A stretch of DNA of 64,000 nucleotides from Acidimicrobiia bacterium (GTDB taxonomy: Bacteria; Actinomycetota; Acidimicrobiia; Acidimicrobiales; Acidimicrobilacustridaceae): contig JAFIEP010000029.1 of the NCBI GenBank assembly GCA_020832495.1, positions 24,058 through 88,057 on the forward strand, in the 5' to 3' direction. The notes beneath the pieces were generated by a model. The model was not told the DNA's origin. It searched no databases and worked only from the letters and a program-made list of their open reading frames with translations. This document shows, piece after piece, positions 1 through 13,263 of the stretch. The position numbers and the translations under genes are program-made. Position 1 is the stretch's first letter. Each line of letters begins with the position of its first letter.

Positions 1-2
1 GC

Positions 3-1355
3 GTGCACGGCACGCTGGCCGACGTCGCCGCCCAGATCGACTACGTGGCCGACATGGGGTTCGACATCGTCTACCTGCCGCCGATCCACCCGATCGGCCA
101 CAGCCACCGCAAGGGCCCCGACAACACCACCGAGGCCGGGCCCGACGACCCCGGTAGTCCGTGGGCCATCGGCTCCGCCGACGGCGGGCACCTGTCCATC
201 CACCCGTCACTGGGCACGTTCGAGGACTTCGATGCCCTCGTCGCCGCGGTCGACGACCGTGGGATGCGCCTGGCGCTCGACGTGGCCTTCCAGTGCTCGC
301 CCGATCACCCGTGGGTGACCGAGCACCCGGAGTGGTTCCGTCACCGGCCGGATGGCTCCATCCACTACGCCGAGAACCCGCCGAAGAAGTATCAGGACAT
401 CTACCCGCTCGACTTCGAGAGCACGGCGTGGCGTGCGCTGTGGGAGGCCTGTCGGGACGTGTTCGGTTTCTGGGCCGAACGAGGGGTCCGAGTGTTCCGG
501 GTCGACAACCCCCACACCAAGCCGTTCGCCTTCTGGGAGTGGTGCCTGGCCGACATCCGTCGGCGTTGGCCGGACACGATCTTCCTCTCGGAAGCCTTCA
601 CCCGACCCGAGGTGATGCACCAGCTGGCCATGGTCGGATTCACCCAGTCGTACAACTACTTCCCCTGGCGGGTCAGCGCGGATGAGCTGCGCGGGTACTT
701 CACCGAGTTGGCCGGCCCGCCGAGTGTCGACCAGCTGCGCCCGTCGTCGTGGCCGACGACACCCGACATCCTGCCGTGGCACCTCCAGCGGGCTTCTCGC
801 CGGCAGTTCGCCGTGCGGGCGGTGCTGGCCGCCACCCTCTCGCCGAGCTGGGGCGTCTACGGGCCGGCGTTCGAGTTGTCCGAGGCCACGCCGGCGGACA
901 ACGGCAAGGAAGAGTTCGGATCCAGCGAGAAGTACGAGCTGCGGTGGTGGGAACGGTCGAGCCCCGACAGCCTGCGCGGCCTGCTCACCATGCTGAACAC
1001 GATCCGCCGAGACCATCGGGCCTTGCGCACCTTGCGGACGCTGCGCTTCCACGGAGCCACCGACGAGCAGCTCCTGGTGTTCTCGAAGACCACCTACGAA
1101 GGACCAGTGACCGACCCGTCCCGTCCGGTCGACAACCCTGTGGTGGTGGTGGTGAACCTCGACCCCGACCACATTCGACTCGGGGAGCTGCGCCTCGACC
1201 TCTCGGCGCTCGGCATCGACGATCGGCGGCCCTATCTGGCGCACGACGCGCTCGGAGGCGAGACCTACGAATGGGCTGGCTCGACGCCGTACGTCGAGCT
1301 GCACCCGCAGCGGCTGTGTGCCCACGTCCTGCGGCTGGCGCAGCCCCCGGACTGA
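3..1355 (+). CDS. glgE: Maltosyltransferase GlgE, C-terminal 450 residues (5' end outside window)
   Basis: Alpha-1,4-glucan:maltose-1-phosphate maltosyltransferase. It extends a linear alpha-1,4-glucan by two glucoses from maltose-1-phosphate in the cytoplasm. The visible part is a GH13-type barrel. It shows the substrate-pocket signature VFRVDNPHTKP (Asp nucleophile), then LSEAFTRP with the acid/base Glu, then FTQSYNYFPWR, all typical of GlgE. The family is usually about 650-700 residues, so roughly the first 200 (the N-terminal beta-domain) lie upstream of base 1; the GTG at base 3 is only the first in-frame start in the window. It converges on malQ with a 67 bp gap. The neighbouring TreS-maltokinase fusion makes its donor. 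Identification is firm. Confidence 0.93.
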   Translation: MHGTLADVAAQIDYVADMGFDIVYLPPIHPIGHSHRKGPDNTTEAGPDDPGSPWAIGSADGGHLSIHPSLGTFEDFDALVAAVDDRGMRLALDVAFQCSPDHPWVTEHPEWFRHRPDGSIHYAENPPKKYQDIYPLDFESTAWRALWEACRDVFGFWAERGVRVFRVDNPHTKPFAFWEWCLADIRRRWPDTIFLSEAFTRPEVMHQLAMVGFTQSYNYFPWRVSADELRGYFTELAGPPSVDQLRPSSWPTTPDILPWHLQRASRRQFAVRAVLAATLSPSWGVYGPAFELSEATPADNGKEEFGSSEKYELRWWERSSPDSLRGLLTMLNTIRRDHRALRTLRTLRFHGATDEQLLVFSKTTYEGPVTDPSRPVDNPVVVVVNLDPDHIRLGELRLDLSALGIDDRRPYLAHDALGGETYEWAGSTPYVELHPQRLCAHVLRLAQPPD

Positions 1356-1422
1356 TGCCGACAGGCGGCCCGACGGACCGGGACGGCGGCGAGAGCAGCA
1401 TCCGGCGGCTGCCGGTCGACGC

Positions 1423-3522
1423 CTACCCCAGCGTGCCCAGGCTGTTCGCCCACGCCCCGAGCCGCGCCGCCTGCAGGCGTCCGAGGGCATCGGCCAACGC
1501 GCCGTCCGACTCCAGGGCCCCGAGCGATGCATCCGAGCGCAGCACCCAGTTCGGCCGGTCGACCGGCGTACCGGGCACGTTCTGGGGTTCGACGCGACCG
1601 AGGAGGTCGTCGAGGGAGGCCAGCACCACGGCTGCATCGGTGCGACCCAGTGCTTCGAGGAGGGCGACCAGCAGGACCTGGTGATCGTCGTGCCGGTCGA
1701 GGCCGAGGCTGGTCGCGAGATTGCGGACCTGTTGGTTCCGTCGGGACTGTTCGTCGGCTGCTTCCTGCTCGTCGAGCAGGCCCATGTGGTGTCGGCGGTC
1801 GATGTCGTCGCCGGTCACCCACCCGGCGAGGGTCGGGGTGTCGTGGGTGTTCACGCTGGCCATGGTCCCCGGCTGGGGCAACACCAGCGGCGCGCCCGGC
1901 GCCGCGTCCTGGCAGAACTGGGCCACGTACATGCTGTAGATACCGTGTCGCTCGATGCGGTGCCGGACCTCGTCGGGGACGGTGCCGAGATCCTCACCGA
2001 CCACCGGACAGCCCGCCCGGTGGGACTCGATGGACAACACGGCGAACAGTTCGTCGGAGTGCGTCCGCACGTAGACGCCGCGATCGGCGGGCTCACCATC
2101 GGGCACCCAGTAGAGACGGTGGAACGCCATCACGTGGTCGAGGCGCAACAGGCCACACACCGCCATGTGGGCTCGCAGACAGGTGGCCAGGTGGGCGTGG
2201 CCGTCGGCGCGGGAGGCGTCAGGGAGGAGCGGTGGGAACCCCCAGTTCTGGCCGGCGGTGAAGAACTCGTCCGGCGGCGCCCCCGCCGCCATCCCCCAAG
2301 CGAACAGCTCGGGCTCCGCCCAGGTGTCGTAGCCGTCGCCGTTCACCCCCACGGGCAGGTCGAGGTACAGCCGCTGGTCCCGGGCAGACAGCTGTCGGTC
2401 CAATCCGGTCAGCTGGCGGATCATTGCCCACTGGGCGTAGCGGTGCAGCAGTGCCCCCTCGTCGTTGTCGGTCACCGCAGCGACGTCGTCGGCCTCCCAG
2501 GTGTGCCACGAGCACCGTCGCCGGTCGAGGACGGCCCGGAACCGGGCGTAGCGCCCGAGGTCGGGGTGGTCGGCGGCGAAGCGGTCGACGTCCTGGCGGA
2601 GCCGGCCGCCCGGCGCCAACTCGTGGGTCACCAGTGCCTCGAGGACGGCGCGGGTCTGTCGCGCCTGGGTCCGGGCGTCGAAGGGTTCCGTCGGGTCGAC
2701 CGAGGAGGCAGAGGTGGCGTCGACGAGGGCCATGGCCTCGGGACAGTTGCGGATCTCGGGTCGGGCGGCCACGTCGAGGTAGGCCTCGTTCCACCAGCGT
2801 CGGGTCAGCGGCGAGTAGGGGCTGGGGTCGCAGGGCTCGTCCCAGGTGCCCGCCAGGAGCGGGAGGGTCCCGACCACCTTGCCGCCGAGTCCGTCGAGCC
2901 ATTCGGCCAACCGTTCGAGGTGACCCAGCACTGCTTGTGGGCGCGCCGGGGTCCACAACGCATAGAGGGGAGTGAAGAGTCCCCAGAGGCGGTCGTGAGG
3001 GTCCAGCCGGGCGACTCGGCTGGGAGCAGCCAGCACCACTGCCGTGGCGCGCTCGTCACCCCATTGCACCTCGAGGTGGTGGCGTCCGACGCCGAGGCCG
3101 TCGAGCAACGGGCCGAGCGGGACCTCCCACTGCTGTCGACCTCCCGTACGGCTGCGGTTCACTGCCTGGTGGCGCAGCTCGACCCTCATGGGTGCGACAC
3201 GTGCCGTCCCGTCCTCGTCCCGCAACGTGAGCTCCACGGCGGTGACGTCGACGGCCAGCGACAGCACCACCGACAGTGGCTGGTCGTCCCAGCGCACGAG
3301 CGTCGGTGCGCAGACTCGCTCCTGTCGGCCTGCCCGATGCTCGGCCACGGCGGCGTCGAGCGTGGTGCCGGTGGCTCCTCGGGCTCCGACCAGCACACCG
3401 ATGACGGCGCGCAGTTGGTCGACGTCGGCCTGGTGACGCTGCCCACCGACATCCCAATAGGTGGTCTCCACGCCCAGCTCCTCGGCCAGGCGGACCAGGT
3501 CATCGGCTTCAGGGTCGGCCAT
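1423..3522 (-). CDS. malQ: 4-alpha-glucanotransferase (amylomaltase)
   Basis: GH77 disproportionating enzyme of 699 residues that transfers maltosyl or longer glucans and releases glucose. The large actinobacterial form has an N-terminal extension of about 170 residues before the barrel. Visible motifs are LRLDHVMAFHR (catalytic Asp), VVGEDLGTVP (acid/base Glu) and NTHDTPTLAGW (transition-state Asp). It starts at ATG 3522, 77 bp after the treS-maltokinase stop on the same strand, so the two are probably co-transcribed. In this context it recycles maltose and short dextrins from glycogen turnover into longer acceptors for GlgE. No frameshift or missing residue was seen. Confidence 0.94.
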   Translation of the reverse strand: MADPEADDLVRLAEELGVETTYWDVGGQRHQADVDQLRAVIGVLVGARGATGTTLDAAVAEHRAGRQERVCAPTLVRWDDQPLSVVLSLAVDVTAVELTLRDEDGTARVAPMRVELRHQAVNRSRTGGRQQWEVPLGPLLDGLGVGRHHLEVQWGDERATAVVLAAPSRVARLDPHDRLWGLFTPLYALWTPARPQAVLGHLERLAEWLDGLGGKVVGTLPLLAGTWDEPCDPSPYSPLTRRWWNEAYLDVAARPEIRNCPEAMALVDATSASSVDPTEPFDARTQARQTRAVLEALVTHELAPGGRLRQDVDRFAADHPDLGRYARFRAVLDRRRCSWHTWEADDVAAVTDNDEGALLHRYAQWAMIRQLTGLDRQLSARDQRLYLDLPVGVNGDGYDTWAEPELFAWGMAAGAPPDEFFTAGQNWGFPPLLPDASRADGHAHLATCLRAHMAVCGLLRLDHVMAFHRLYWVPDGEPADRGVYVRTHSDELFAVLSIESHRAGCPVVGEDLGTVPDEVRHRIERHGIYSMYVAQFCQDAAPGAPLVLPQPGTMASVNTHDTPTLAGWVTGDDIDRRHHMGLLDEQEAADEQSRRNQQVRNLATSLGLDRHDDHQVLLVALLEALGRTDAAVVLASLDDLLGRVEPQNVPGTPVDRPNWVLRSDASLGALESDGALADALGRLQAARLGAWANSLGTLG

Positions 3523-3599
3523 GGTCGCAGCGGGGTCGGGGACGGGGACGGTTGCACGGCCCGATGGCGCACCAGTGGGGGGCTGCGGTCACGGTCATC

Positions 3600-6944
<3,345 letters not shown>

Positions 6945-7211
6945 GGCCCCAGCATGGCAGGTCGGGCTGGCTGGACCGGACGATGTCCCCGCGAGACCGA
7001 TGCGGAGGCCGACAGCGGTGCGGGGATCGTTCGTCGCGGCCGTTGCACGGCTGGTCCGTGGATGGCCCCCGGCCTTCGGGCAGGTGACACGAACGTGAAC
7101 TACGGTGGTCGACGCGCGTTTCGGTCGGTCGGGAAATAGTGGAAGCTCGCGCGCGCGCCGCGCCCAGCGGGCGGGCTCAGCGATGCCTTGGCGGCTGTCG
7201 AGGAGCGCCCG

Positions 7212-8612
7212 ATGAACGGCCTCGACTTGTTGCACTCGCCGGTGCGACCCACCGAGCCCACCGGCGCAGAGCAATGGTCGACGACTCGACCGAGCGAGCA
7301 GACGCTGGCTGCCGTGGCCACCAGCGTCGCCCCCGGTGGCCATCTGCAGTGGCGAGAGACCATTCGTCGTTCGCCGTCGAGCACCATCGTGGGTCGCTCG
7401 ACGCTGCACTCCGATCGGGCGGCCGAGGAGGTCGCCGTCAAACTCTTCGGCTCGTCCGCCGCCTCGATGTTCGGGGTCCGCGAGGTCGAGCTGTACACCA
7501 CCCTTGCTGGCGAGGCGGTGCCGGGGCTGCCCCGGCTGCACTTCGGTGGACGGATCGACCTCGGGGATCCTGCGTGGTCGGGCATGGTGCTCGTCACCGA
7601 GTGGCTGGGGGGCTCGGATCGAACTGCACGACCGGTCGGTCGGCTCGGCGTCGTCGATGCAGAGGGTTCGGGTGTTCGCTCCGACCGTGGTGGCCTCTCG
7701 GAGTTCGACATCGAATGTGTGGCCTCGATGGTGGCGGGTCTCCCGGTGTTCGAAGCCCACCCGGAGGCCCGTGCCCGGCTCGTCGCCCTGGGGCGTCGGG
7801 ACGTGTGCCTCCCGGGGACGCTGCGCCGGCTCCGGGCGCTGCCCGGTGCGATCGACGAGGTGGTCGCCGAGCCGGGCCTGCCGAGGCTGAGCCGAACGAT
7901 CCGACGCTGTTGCGAGGCGCTGGCCCACCCTCCCGCCCTCCGGTCGAGAACGGTCTGCCACGGCGACTATCGCCTGGGCAACGCGGTGTTCGACGGCACG
8001 AACGTCGTCGGTCTCATCGACTGGGAGATGTGGCACACCGGCGATGCCCGCCTGGACCTCGGCTATCTCCTGGGTCGGATCGAACACCGCCTCGTGGCCA
8101 GCGGCGATCTGGAGGGGCGACCGGAGGCGATCGATCGACTCACCGCTGGGTGGATCGAGGCGGTGCCGCCCGAGAGTGGTCTCGACGAGCAGTGGGAGTG
8201 GTTCGCGGCGGCCGGCGTCGCTGCCCAGCTGTGGTCGGCGACGCAGATGCTCTATCGCCGGCAGGCCGGCGTGGACGAGCAGGTGCTGACCCTGCTGCAC
8301 GGCCAGGTCGAACGGCTCCGGTCGTGCACACTCGACGAGGTGCGTGCCGCGATGGAGGCTGCGCAGCGCGGCGCGGCGACCTTCGGCTACTCCTACGAGC
8401 AGTTGGGCATGGGTTCCGACCCCGAAGACCTGCCGGATCCGGGGCCACCGCTGAGCCAGCGGCGGACGCAGTTCTGCGACCGACTGGACGCGGCAGTGCA
8501 CGACATGCGCCTGCCGGCGCCGCTCCCGGCGACCGACCTCGGACTCGAGCGGCTGCACATCGTCGTCGAGCACATGGCCAGGCGACTGCGGGCGGCGGGT
8601 CACGCCATCTGA
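7212..8612 (+). CDS. APH-family phosphotransferase
   Basis: Cytoplasmic kinase-fold protein of 466 residues from ATG 7212; an in-frame TTG at 7188 would add eight residues. It has the aminoglycoside-phosphotransferase signatures [15 protein letters not shown] (Brenner motif: Asp base, Asn metal ligand) and [11 protein letters not shown] (second metal Asp). A small-lobe VAVKLFG carries the ATP-binding Lys. The last 110 or so residues, after the kinase fold, form a mainly helical extension I do not recognise. It lies divergent from treS-mak and 58 bp upstream of glgB. A role in glucan or sugar phosphorylation is suggested by position only; many APH-like proteins act on other small molecules, including substrates linked to acyl-CoA metabolism. 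Confidence 0.75.
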   Translation: MNGLDLLHSPVRPTEPTGAEQWSTTRPSEQTLAAVATSVAPGGHLQWRETIRRSPSSTIVGRSTLHSDRAAEEVAVKLFGSSAASMFGVREVELYTTLAGEAVPGLPRLHFGGRIDLGDPAWSGMVLVTEWLGGSDRTARPVGRLGVVDAEGSGVRSDRGGLSEFDIECVASMVAGLPVFEAHPEARARLVALGRRDVCLPGTLRRLRALPGAIDEVVAEPGLPRLSRTIRRCCEALAHPPALRSRTVCHGDYRLGNAVFDGTNVVGLIDWEMWHTGDARLDLGYLLGRIEHRLVASGDLEGRPEAIDRLTAGWIEAVPPESGLDEQWEWFAAAGVAAQLWSATQMLYRRQAGVDEQVLTLLHGQVERLRSCTLDEVRAAMEAAQRGAATFGYSYEQLGMGSDPEDLPDPGPPLSQRRTQFCDRLDAAVHDMRLPAPLPATDLGLERLHIVVEHMARRLRAAGHAI

Positions 8613-8657
8613 GCCCTGTCCCCGGGCCAAGCAGTGTGCAGACCGAGACGACCCCGC

Positions 8658-8663
8658 TAGGGT
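8658..8663 (+). promoter_or_regulatory. -10 element (TAGGGT) for leaderless glgB
   Basis: TAGGGT ends 7 nt before the GTG start of glgB. This spacing places the predicted transcription start at or next to the start codon, implying a leaderless mRNA. There is no Shine-Dalgarno sequence between the box and the start. Confidence 0.5.
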
Positions 8664-8670
8664 CGCACAC

Positions 8671-10605
8671 GTGCCCGAGCCCGAGGTCCCCCGTGCACCG
8701 TGGCTGACCGATGAGGACGCCTGGTTGTTCAACGAGGGCGTCCACGACCGCCTCTACGAAGTCCTCGGGGCGCATCCGCAGCCTGACGGGGTGGTCTTCG
8801 GCGTGTGGGCTCCGAACGCCCGCTCGGTGTCGGTCGTCGGCGACTGGAACGGCTGGACCCCGGCGGTCGACGAGTTGGAACCGTTCGGCGCGTCGGGTCT
8901 GTGGCAGGGCGGCGTGGCCGCTGCAGCGCCCGGTGACCGCTACAAGTACCGCATCGTGTCGCGCGTCGGCGGGGCCGAGTTCGACCGGGCCGATCCCTTC
9001 GCCTTCCACACCGAGATGCCGCCGGCTACCGCCTCGGTCGTGCACCGGCCCGTGCATCGTTGGGCTGACGACGAGTGGTTGGCGACGCGGGGCACCCGGT
9101 GCTCGCACCGATCGCCGATGAGTATCTACGAGATGCACCTGGGCTCGTGGCGCCACGCTCCGGGAGAACTCCGCTCACTGCACTACGCCGAGCTGGCCGA
9201 ACCGCTCATCGAGCACGTCACGGGCACCGGCTTCACCCACGTCGAGTTGTTGCCGGTGATGGAACACCCCTACTACGCCTCGTGGGGGTACCAGTCGCTC
9301 GGGTACTTCGCCCCCACCACTCGCCTCGGCCCGCCCGAGGAACTGATGGCGCTCATCGACGCCCTGCACGGGGCGGGCATCGGTGTCATCTTGGACTGGG
9401 TGCCCTCGCATTTCCCCGACGACGAGCACGGCCTCGCCCGTTTCGACGGCACGCACCTCTACGAGCACGCCGACCCCCGCAAGGGTCGTCACCCCGACTG
9501 GGGCAGTCTCATCTTCAACTACGACCGTCACGAGGTGCGCAGCTTCCTGCTGTCCTCGGCCCAGTTCTGGTTGGACCGGTACCACGCCGATGGACTGAGG
9601 GTGGATGCGGTGGCATCGATGCTCTACCTCGACTACTCGCGAGCCGACGGCGAATGGGAGCCGAACGAGCACGGGGGCAACGAGAACCTCGGTGCGCTCC
9701 GCTTCCTCAAGCAACTCAATGAGCGTGTCTATGCCCGTTTCCCCGACGTGCACACCATCGCCGAAGAGTCCACCGCATGGCCGATGGTGTCGCGTCCGGT
9801 CGATACGGGCGGGTTGGGGTTCGGCTTCAAGTGGGACATGGGGTGGATGCACGACACGCTCGAGTGCTTCGGACGCGAGCCGGTGTACCGCCGTTGGCAC
9901 CAGGATGACCTCACCTTCCGAGCGGTGTACGCCTTCAGTGAGAACTATGTACTGCCGTTGTCCCACGACGAGGTGGTACACGGCAAGGCCTCACTGCTGG
10001 GACGCATGCCTGGTGACGACTGGCAGCGCTTCGCCAACCTCCGGGCGCTCTACGGCTGGATGTTCGCCACCCCCGGCAAGAAACTGCTGTTCATGGGCGC
10101 CGAGCTGGCACAGCCCACCGAGTGGAACCACGACCAGGCACTACCGTGGGAGTTGCTGGACCATCCCGAGCACGCAGGGATGATGCGGTGGGTCGGCGCC
10201 CTCAACCGGCTGTATCGCGACGAGCCGGCACTGCACCGACTCGATTGCGAGCCCGACGGCTTCGCCTGGATCGATGCAAGCGACAGCGCCAACAGCGTGC
10301 TGGCCGTGCTGCGCAGTGCGGGGGACGACCCGGCGCCCGCCCGTCCGGTTGTGGCGGTGGCCAACCTCACCCCGACGGTGCAGCGCGACTATCGCATCGG
10401 TGTGCCCGTTGCTGGCGGCTGGTCGGAGTTGGCCAGCAGCGACGACCTTTCCTTCGGGGGCTCGGGGGTCACCAACGGCCGGCGCGAGGCCGAGGAGCAC
10501 CCATGGCAGGGCCGCTCGTGGTCGCTCAGCTTGTCCCTGCCGCCGCTGGGGGTGGTGTTCCTCGCTCCGGAGAAGTCCGCCGCAGCACCAGCACCGACCG
10601 GCTGA
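8671..10605 (+). CDS. glgB: 1,4-alpha-glucan branching enzyme
   Basis: Makes alpha-1,6 branches in glycogen or the GlgE glucan. The 644-residue protein has an N-terminal CBM48 domain (about 25-125, with [18 protein letters not shown]), a GH13 barrel and a C-terminal beta domain. Catalytic motifs are [12 protein letters not shown] (nucleophile Asp), [10 protein letters not shown] (acid/base Glu) and [12 protein letters not shown] (third Asp). It lacks the extra N-terminal module of the longest GlgB proteins. The start is GTG 8671, directly after a TAGGGT box and without a ribosome-binding site. Its last 80 bp overlap the 3' end of glgX on the other strand. Confidence 0.96.
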   Translation: MPEPEVPRAPWLTDEDAWLFNEGVHDRLYEVLGAHPQPDGVVFGVWAPNARSVSVVGDWNGWTPAVDELEPFGASGLWQGGVAAAAPGDRYKYRIVSRVGGAEFDRADPFAFHTEMPPATASVVHRPVHRWADDEWLATRGTRCSHRSPMSIYEMHLGSWRHAPGELRSLHYAELAEPLIEHVTGTGFTHVELLPVMEHPYYASWGYQSLGYFAPTTRLGPPEELMALIDALHGAGIGVILDWVPSHFPDDEHGLARFDGTHLYEHADPRKGRHPDWGSLIFNYDRHEVRSFLLSSAQFWLDRYHADGLRVDAVASMLYLDYSRADGEWEPNEHGGNENLGALRFLKQLNERVYARFPDVHTIAEESTAWPMVSRPVDTGGLGFGFKWDMGWMHDTLECFGREPVYRRWHQDDLTFRAVYAFSENYVLPLSHDEVVHGKASLLGRMPGDDWQRFANLRALYGWMFATPGKKLLFMGAELAQPTEWNHDQALPWELLDHPEHAGMMRWVGALNRLYRDEPALHRLDCEPDGFAWIDASDSANSVLAVLRSAGDDPAPARPVVAVANLTPTVQRDYRIGVPVAGGWSELASSDDLSFGGSGVTNGRREAEEHPWQGRSWSLSLSLPPLGVVFLAPEKSAAAPAPTG

Positions 10606-12694
10606 CCACGGTCAGCTCCGTGCCTGCGCCCCACGACGGCTGGTCCACCTCGACGTTGGGCACGGCGTCCTCGGCGGCGTCCGCAGCGGTGTCGAGAGCC
10701 AGCGACCACTCGAGCCCGTACGTCGGTCCGGGGAGGCGGAACACGAGGTCCTCGTCGGAGGCGTTGAACACAGCAAAGAACGAGTCGTCGTCGATGCGTT
10801 CACCGCGGGGACCCAACGAGGGAATGGCCTCGCCGTTGAGGAACACGGCCAGCGAGCGGGCGTAGCTCACCTGCCAGTTCTCGGCGATCATGAGCGTTCC
10901 CTCGGGGGTGAACCAGCCGATGTCGGTGGCGGCCTCTCCCATGATGGGGCGACCCTGGAACCACTTGCGGCGGCGGAACACCGGGTGGCGGTGGCGGAAG
11001 TTGGCCAGGCGGCGGACGAACTCGCACAGCTGGTGGTCGGCGGTCTCCCAGTCGTACCAGGACAGCTCGGCGTCGTGGCAGTAGGCGTTGTTGTTACCCT
11101 GCTGGGTGCGTCCCAGCTCGTCGCCCCCCGTCAGCATGGGCACGCCTTGTGACAACAGCAAGGTGGCCAGCAGGTTCCGTCGCTGTCGCCGGCGGAGGGC
11201 CAGGATCTGGGGGTCGTCGGTCCAGCCCTCGGCGCCGCAGTTCCACGAGCGGTTGTCGTCGCTGCCGTCGCGGTTGTCCTCGCCGTTCGCCTCGTTGTGC
11301 TTGTGGTCGTAGGAGACGAGGTCGGTGAGCGTGAAGCCGTCGTGGGCGGTGACGAAGTTGATCGATGCCGCTGGTGTTCGGCCATTCGATTCGTAGAGGT
11401 CCGATGAGCCGGTGAAGCGGTACCCGAACTCGGCCACCGTGTGATCCGCACCCCGCCAGAAGTCGCGCACCTCGTCGCGGTAGCGACCGTTCCACTCCGA
11501 CCACAGTGGCGGGAAGTTACCCACCTGGTAGCCGCCTTCGCCCACGTCCCACGGCTCGGCGATGAGCTTCACCTGGCTGATGACCGGATCCTGCTGGATG
11601 AGGTCGAAGAAGGCCGACAGCTTGTCGACATCGTGCAGCTCACGGGCCAGGGTGGAGGCCAGGTCGAAACGAAAGCCGTCCACGTGCATGTCGCACACCC
11701 AGTAGCGCAGGCTGTCCATGATCAGCTGCAGCACGTGGGGGTGGCGCATGTTGAGGCTGTTCCCGGTGCCGGTGTAGTCGACGTAGCGACGGGGATCTGC
11801 CGGGTCGAGCCGGTAGTAGGCGGGGTTGTCCGCCCCGCGCAGCGACAGCGACGGACCACGGTGGTCGCCTTCGGCGGTGTGGTTGTACACCACGTCCAAG
11901 ATGACCTCGATGCCGTGGTGGTGCAGCACCTTCACCATTTGCTTGAACTCCTGCACCTGTTCACCACGCTCGCCGTAACTGGAGTACTCGTTGTGCGGTG
12001 CCAGGTAGGCGATCGAGTTGTAACCCCAGTAGTTCCGCAGCCCCATCTCCACCAGGCGGCCGTCGTGGATGAACTGGTGCACCGGCATCAGCTCGACGGC
12101 GGTGACCCCCAGCTGTTGGAGGTGCTCGATGATCGCAGGGTGGGTGAGGCCCAGGTACGTGCCTCGCTGCTCGGGGGGGACCTCCGGGTGGCGGGCGGTG
12201 AGGCCCTTCACATGGGTCTCGTAGACCACCGTCTCGTGCCACGGGGTGCGCGGGTGGCGATCGTCGCCCCAGTCGAAGTAGGGGTTGCCCACCACCGAGC
12301 GAGGCACGAACGCAGCGGAGTCGAGCGCCGACGGTGCCCCGTCGGGGTCACCGGGTTCGTGGTCGAACACTGCAGGATCCCACCGCACCTGACCTTCGAC
12401 CGCCTTTGCATACGGGTCGAGCAGGAGCTTGGCCGGGTTGGCCCGCACCCCCGCGTCGGGATCCCACGGTCCGTGCACCCGGAAGCCGTAGCGGGCGCCG
12501 GGCTGCAGGCCGGGTACGTAGCCGTGATGCACGAACGCCGTCGTCTCTGGCAGCGGTACACAGGTCTCGTCGTCGTTGTCGTCGAACAGGCACAACGTCA
12601 CCTGTTCGGCCACCTCGGAGAAGATGGAGAAGTTGACGCCGTTGCCGTCGTAGGTCGCGCCCAGCGGGAACGGTTGGCCGGGCCACAGATGCAT
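10526..12694 (-). CDS. glgX: Glycogen debranching enzyme
   Basis: Isoamylase-type GH13 enzyme of 722 residues that hydrolyses alpha-1,6 branches of limit dextrins. CBM48 occupies about residues 1-110 ([16 protein letters not shown]). The barrel carries [11 protein letters not shown] (nucleophile), [14 protein letters not shown] (acid/base) and [14 protein letters not shown]. The loop [17 protein letters not shown] is characteristic of the GlgX/TreX family. It starts at ATG 12694 with TACACT 8 nt upstream. It is convergent with glgB, and the two stop codons lie inside each other's reading frames (80 bp overlap), so neither 3' end can change without altering the other protein. Confidence 0.95.
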   Translation of the reverse strand: MHLWPGQPFPLGATYDGNGVNFSIFSEVAEQVTLCLFDDNDDETCVPLPETTAFVHHGYVPGLQPGARYGFRVHGPWDPDAGVRANPAKLLLDPYAKAVEGQVRWDPAVFDHEPGDPDGAPSALDSAAFVPRSVVGNPYFDWGDDRHPRTPWHETVVYETHVKGLTARHPEVPPEQRGTYLGLTHPAIIEHLQQLGVTAVELMPVHQFIHDGRLVEMGLRNYWGYNSIAYLAPHNEYSSYGERGEQVQEFKQMVKVLHHHGIEVILDVVYNHTAEGDHRGPSLSLRGADNPAYYRLDPADPRRYVDYTGTGNSLNMRHPHVLQLIMDSLRYWVCDMHVDGFRFDLASTLARELHDVDKLSAFFDLIQQDPVISQVKLIAEPWDVGEGGYQVGNFPPLWSEWNGRYRDEVRDFWRGADHTVAEFGYRFTGSSDLYESNGRTPAASINFVTAHDGFTLTDLVSYDHKHNEANGEDNRDGSDDNRSWNCGAEGWTDDPQILALRRRQRRNLLATLLLSQGVPMLTGGDELGRTQQGNNNAYCHDAELSWYDWETADHQLCEFVRRLANFRHRHPVFRRRKWFQGRPIMGEAATDIGWFTPEGTLMIAENWQVSYARSLAVFLNGEAIPSLGPRGERIDDDSFFAVFNASDEDLVFRLPGPTYGLEWSLALDTAADAAEDAVPNVEVDQPSWGAGTELTVVSRSVLVLRRTSPERGTPPPAAAGTS

Positions 12695-12702
12695 CGGGAG
12701 GC

Positions 12703-12708
12703 AGTGTA
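12703..12708 (-). promoter_or_regulatory. -10 element (TACACT) for glgX
   Basis: On the minus strand TACACT stands 8 nt before ATG 12694. This is consistent with a transcript that begins at or within a base or two of the start codon. Confidence 0.45.
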
Positions 12709-12789
12709 GGCGTGGCTCGGGTCCGATCGGCGCCGGCAGGACGTGTGGCGGGGTAGCGTGCAGTGCTCGCTCCGGTCCGGGAGGTCACC

Positions 12790-13221
12790 ATGTCCACACG
12801 CTGCTTCGTCCTCGCCACCGATGGCTCCGCCGGCGCCCTCGGCGCGGCAGCGTGGTTGGCGCCGCTGGCCGTGGCGGTCGACGCCGAGGTGGTGGCAGTC
12901 CACGCCTACGACCGACTGGCGGAGGTCGTGGAGTCCGATCAGCGGCTCGATTTCCCCGAGTTGCAGGCGGCGGCCGAGGAGCGTCTGGCCGGCCCCTGGG
13001 TCGAACCGCTGCGGGCCGCCGGCGTGACGGTGCGGACAGTGCTCACCGAGGGGCGTGCGACGCAGGTGGTGTCCGACGCGGTGGCAGCCCACTCCGCCGA
13101 GCTGGTGGTGGTGGGAAGCTACGGGGCCAGTGGATGGAAGGCGCGCTTCGTCGGCTCCACCGCTCGCGCCCTGGTGGACCTGGCGGCCTTCCCGGTCCTG
13201 GTCGTGCCCCGACCGTCCTAG
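12790..13221 (+). CDS. Universal stress protein (UspA family)
   Basis: Single-domain Usp of 143 residues with an alpha/beta Rossmann-like fold. FVLATDGSAGALGAAAWLA forms the first strand and helix. The C-terminal run VVGSYGASGWKARFVGSTARALV matches the G-2x-G-9x-G-S/T ATP-binding loop of nucleotide-binding Usps. Unlike most genes here it has a clear Shine-Dalgarno: GGGAGGT at 12779-12785, 4 nt before ATG 12790, with a TAGCGT box at 12754-12759 giving a leader of about 24 nt. It is followed by a strong hairpin shared with the convergent phosphoesterase gene. Its specific role cannot be told from sequence. Confidence 0.9.
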   Translation: MSTRCFVLATDGSAGALGAAAWLAPLAVAVDAEVVAVHAYDRLAEVVESDQRLDFPELQAAAEERLAGPWVEPLRAAGVTVRTVLTEGRATQVVSDAVAAHSAELVVVGSYGASGWKARFVGSTARALVDLAAFPVLVVPRPS

Positions 13222-13230
13222 CCACACCCA

Positions 13231-13255
13231 GGGCGCGCCGACGGTCGGCGCGCCC
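13231..13255. terminator. Bidirectional hairpin between convergent genes
   Basis: A perfect 11-bp GC stem (GGGCGCGCCGA paired with TCGGCGCGCCC) closes a 3-nt loop. It lies between the stop of the universal stress gene and the stop of the opposing phosphoesterase gene. There is no T tract, as is common for hairpin terminators in high-GC actinobacteria. Confidence 0.65.
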
Positions 13256-13263
13256 GAACTGTC

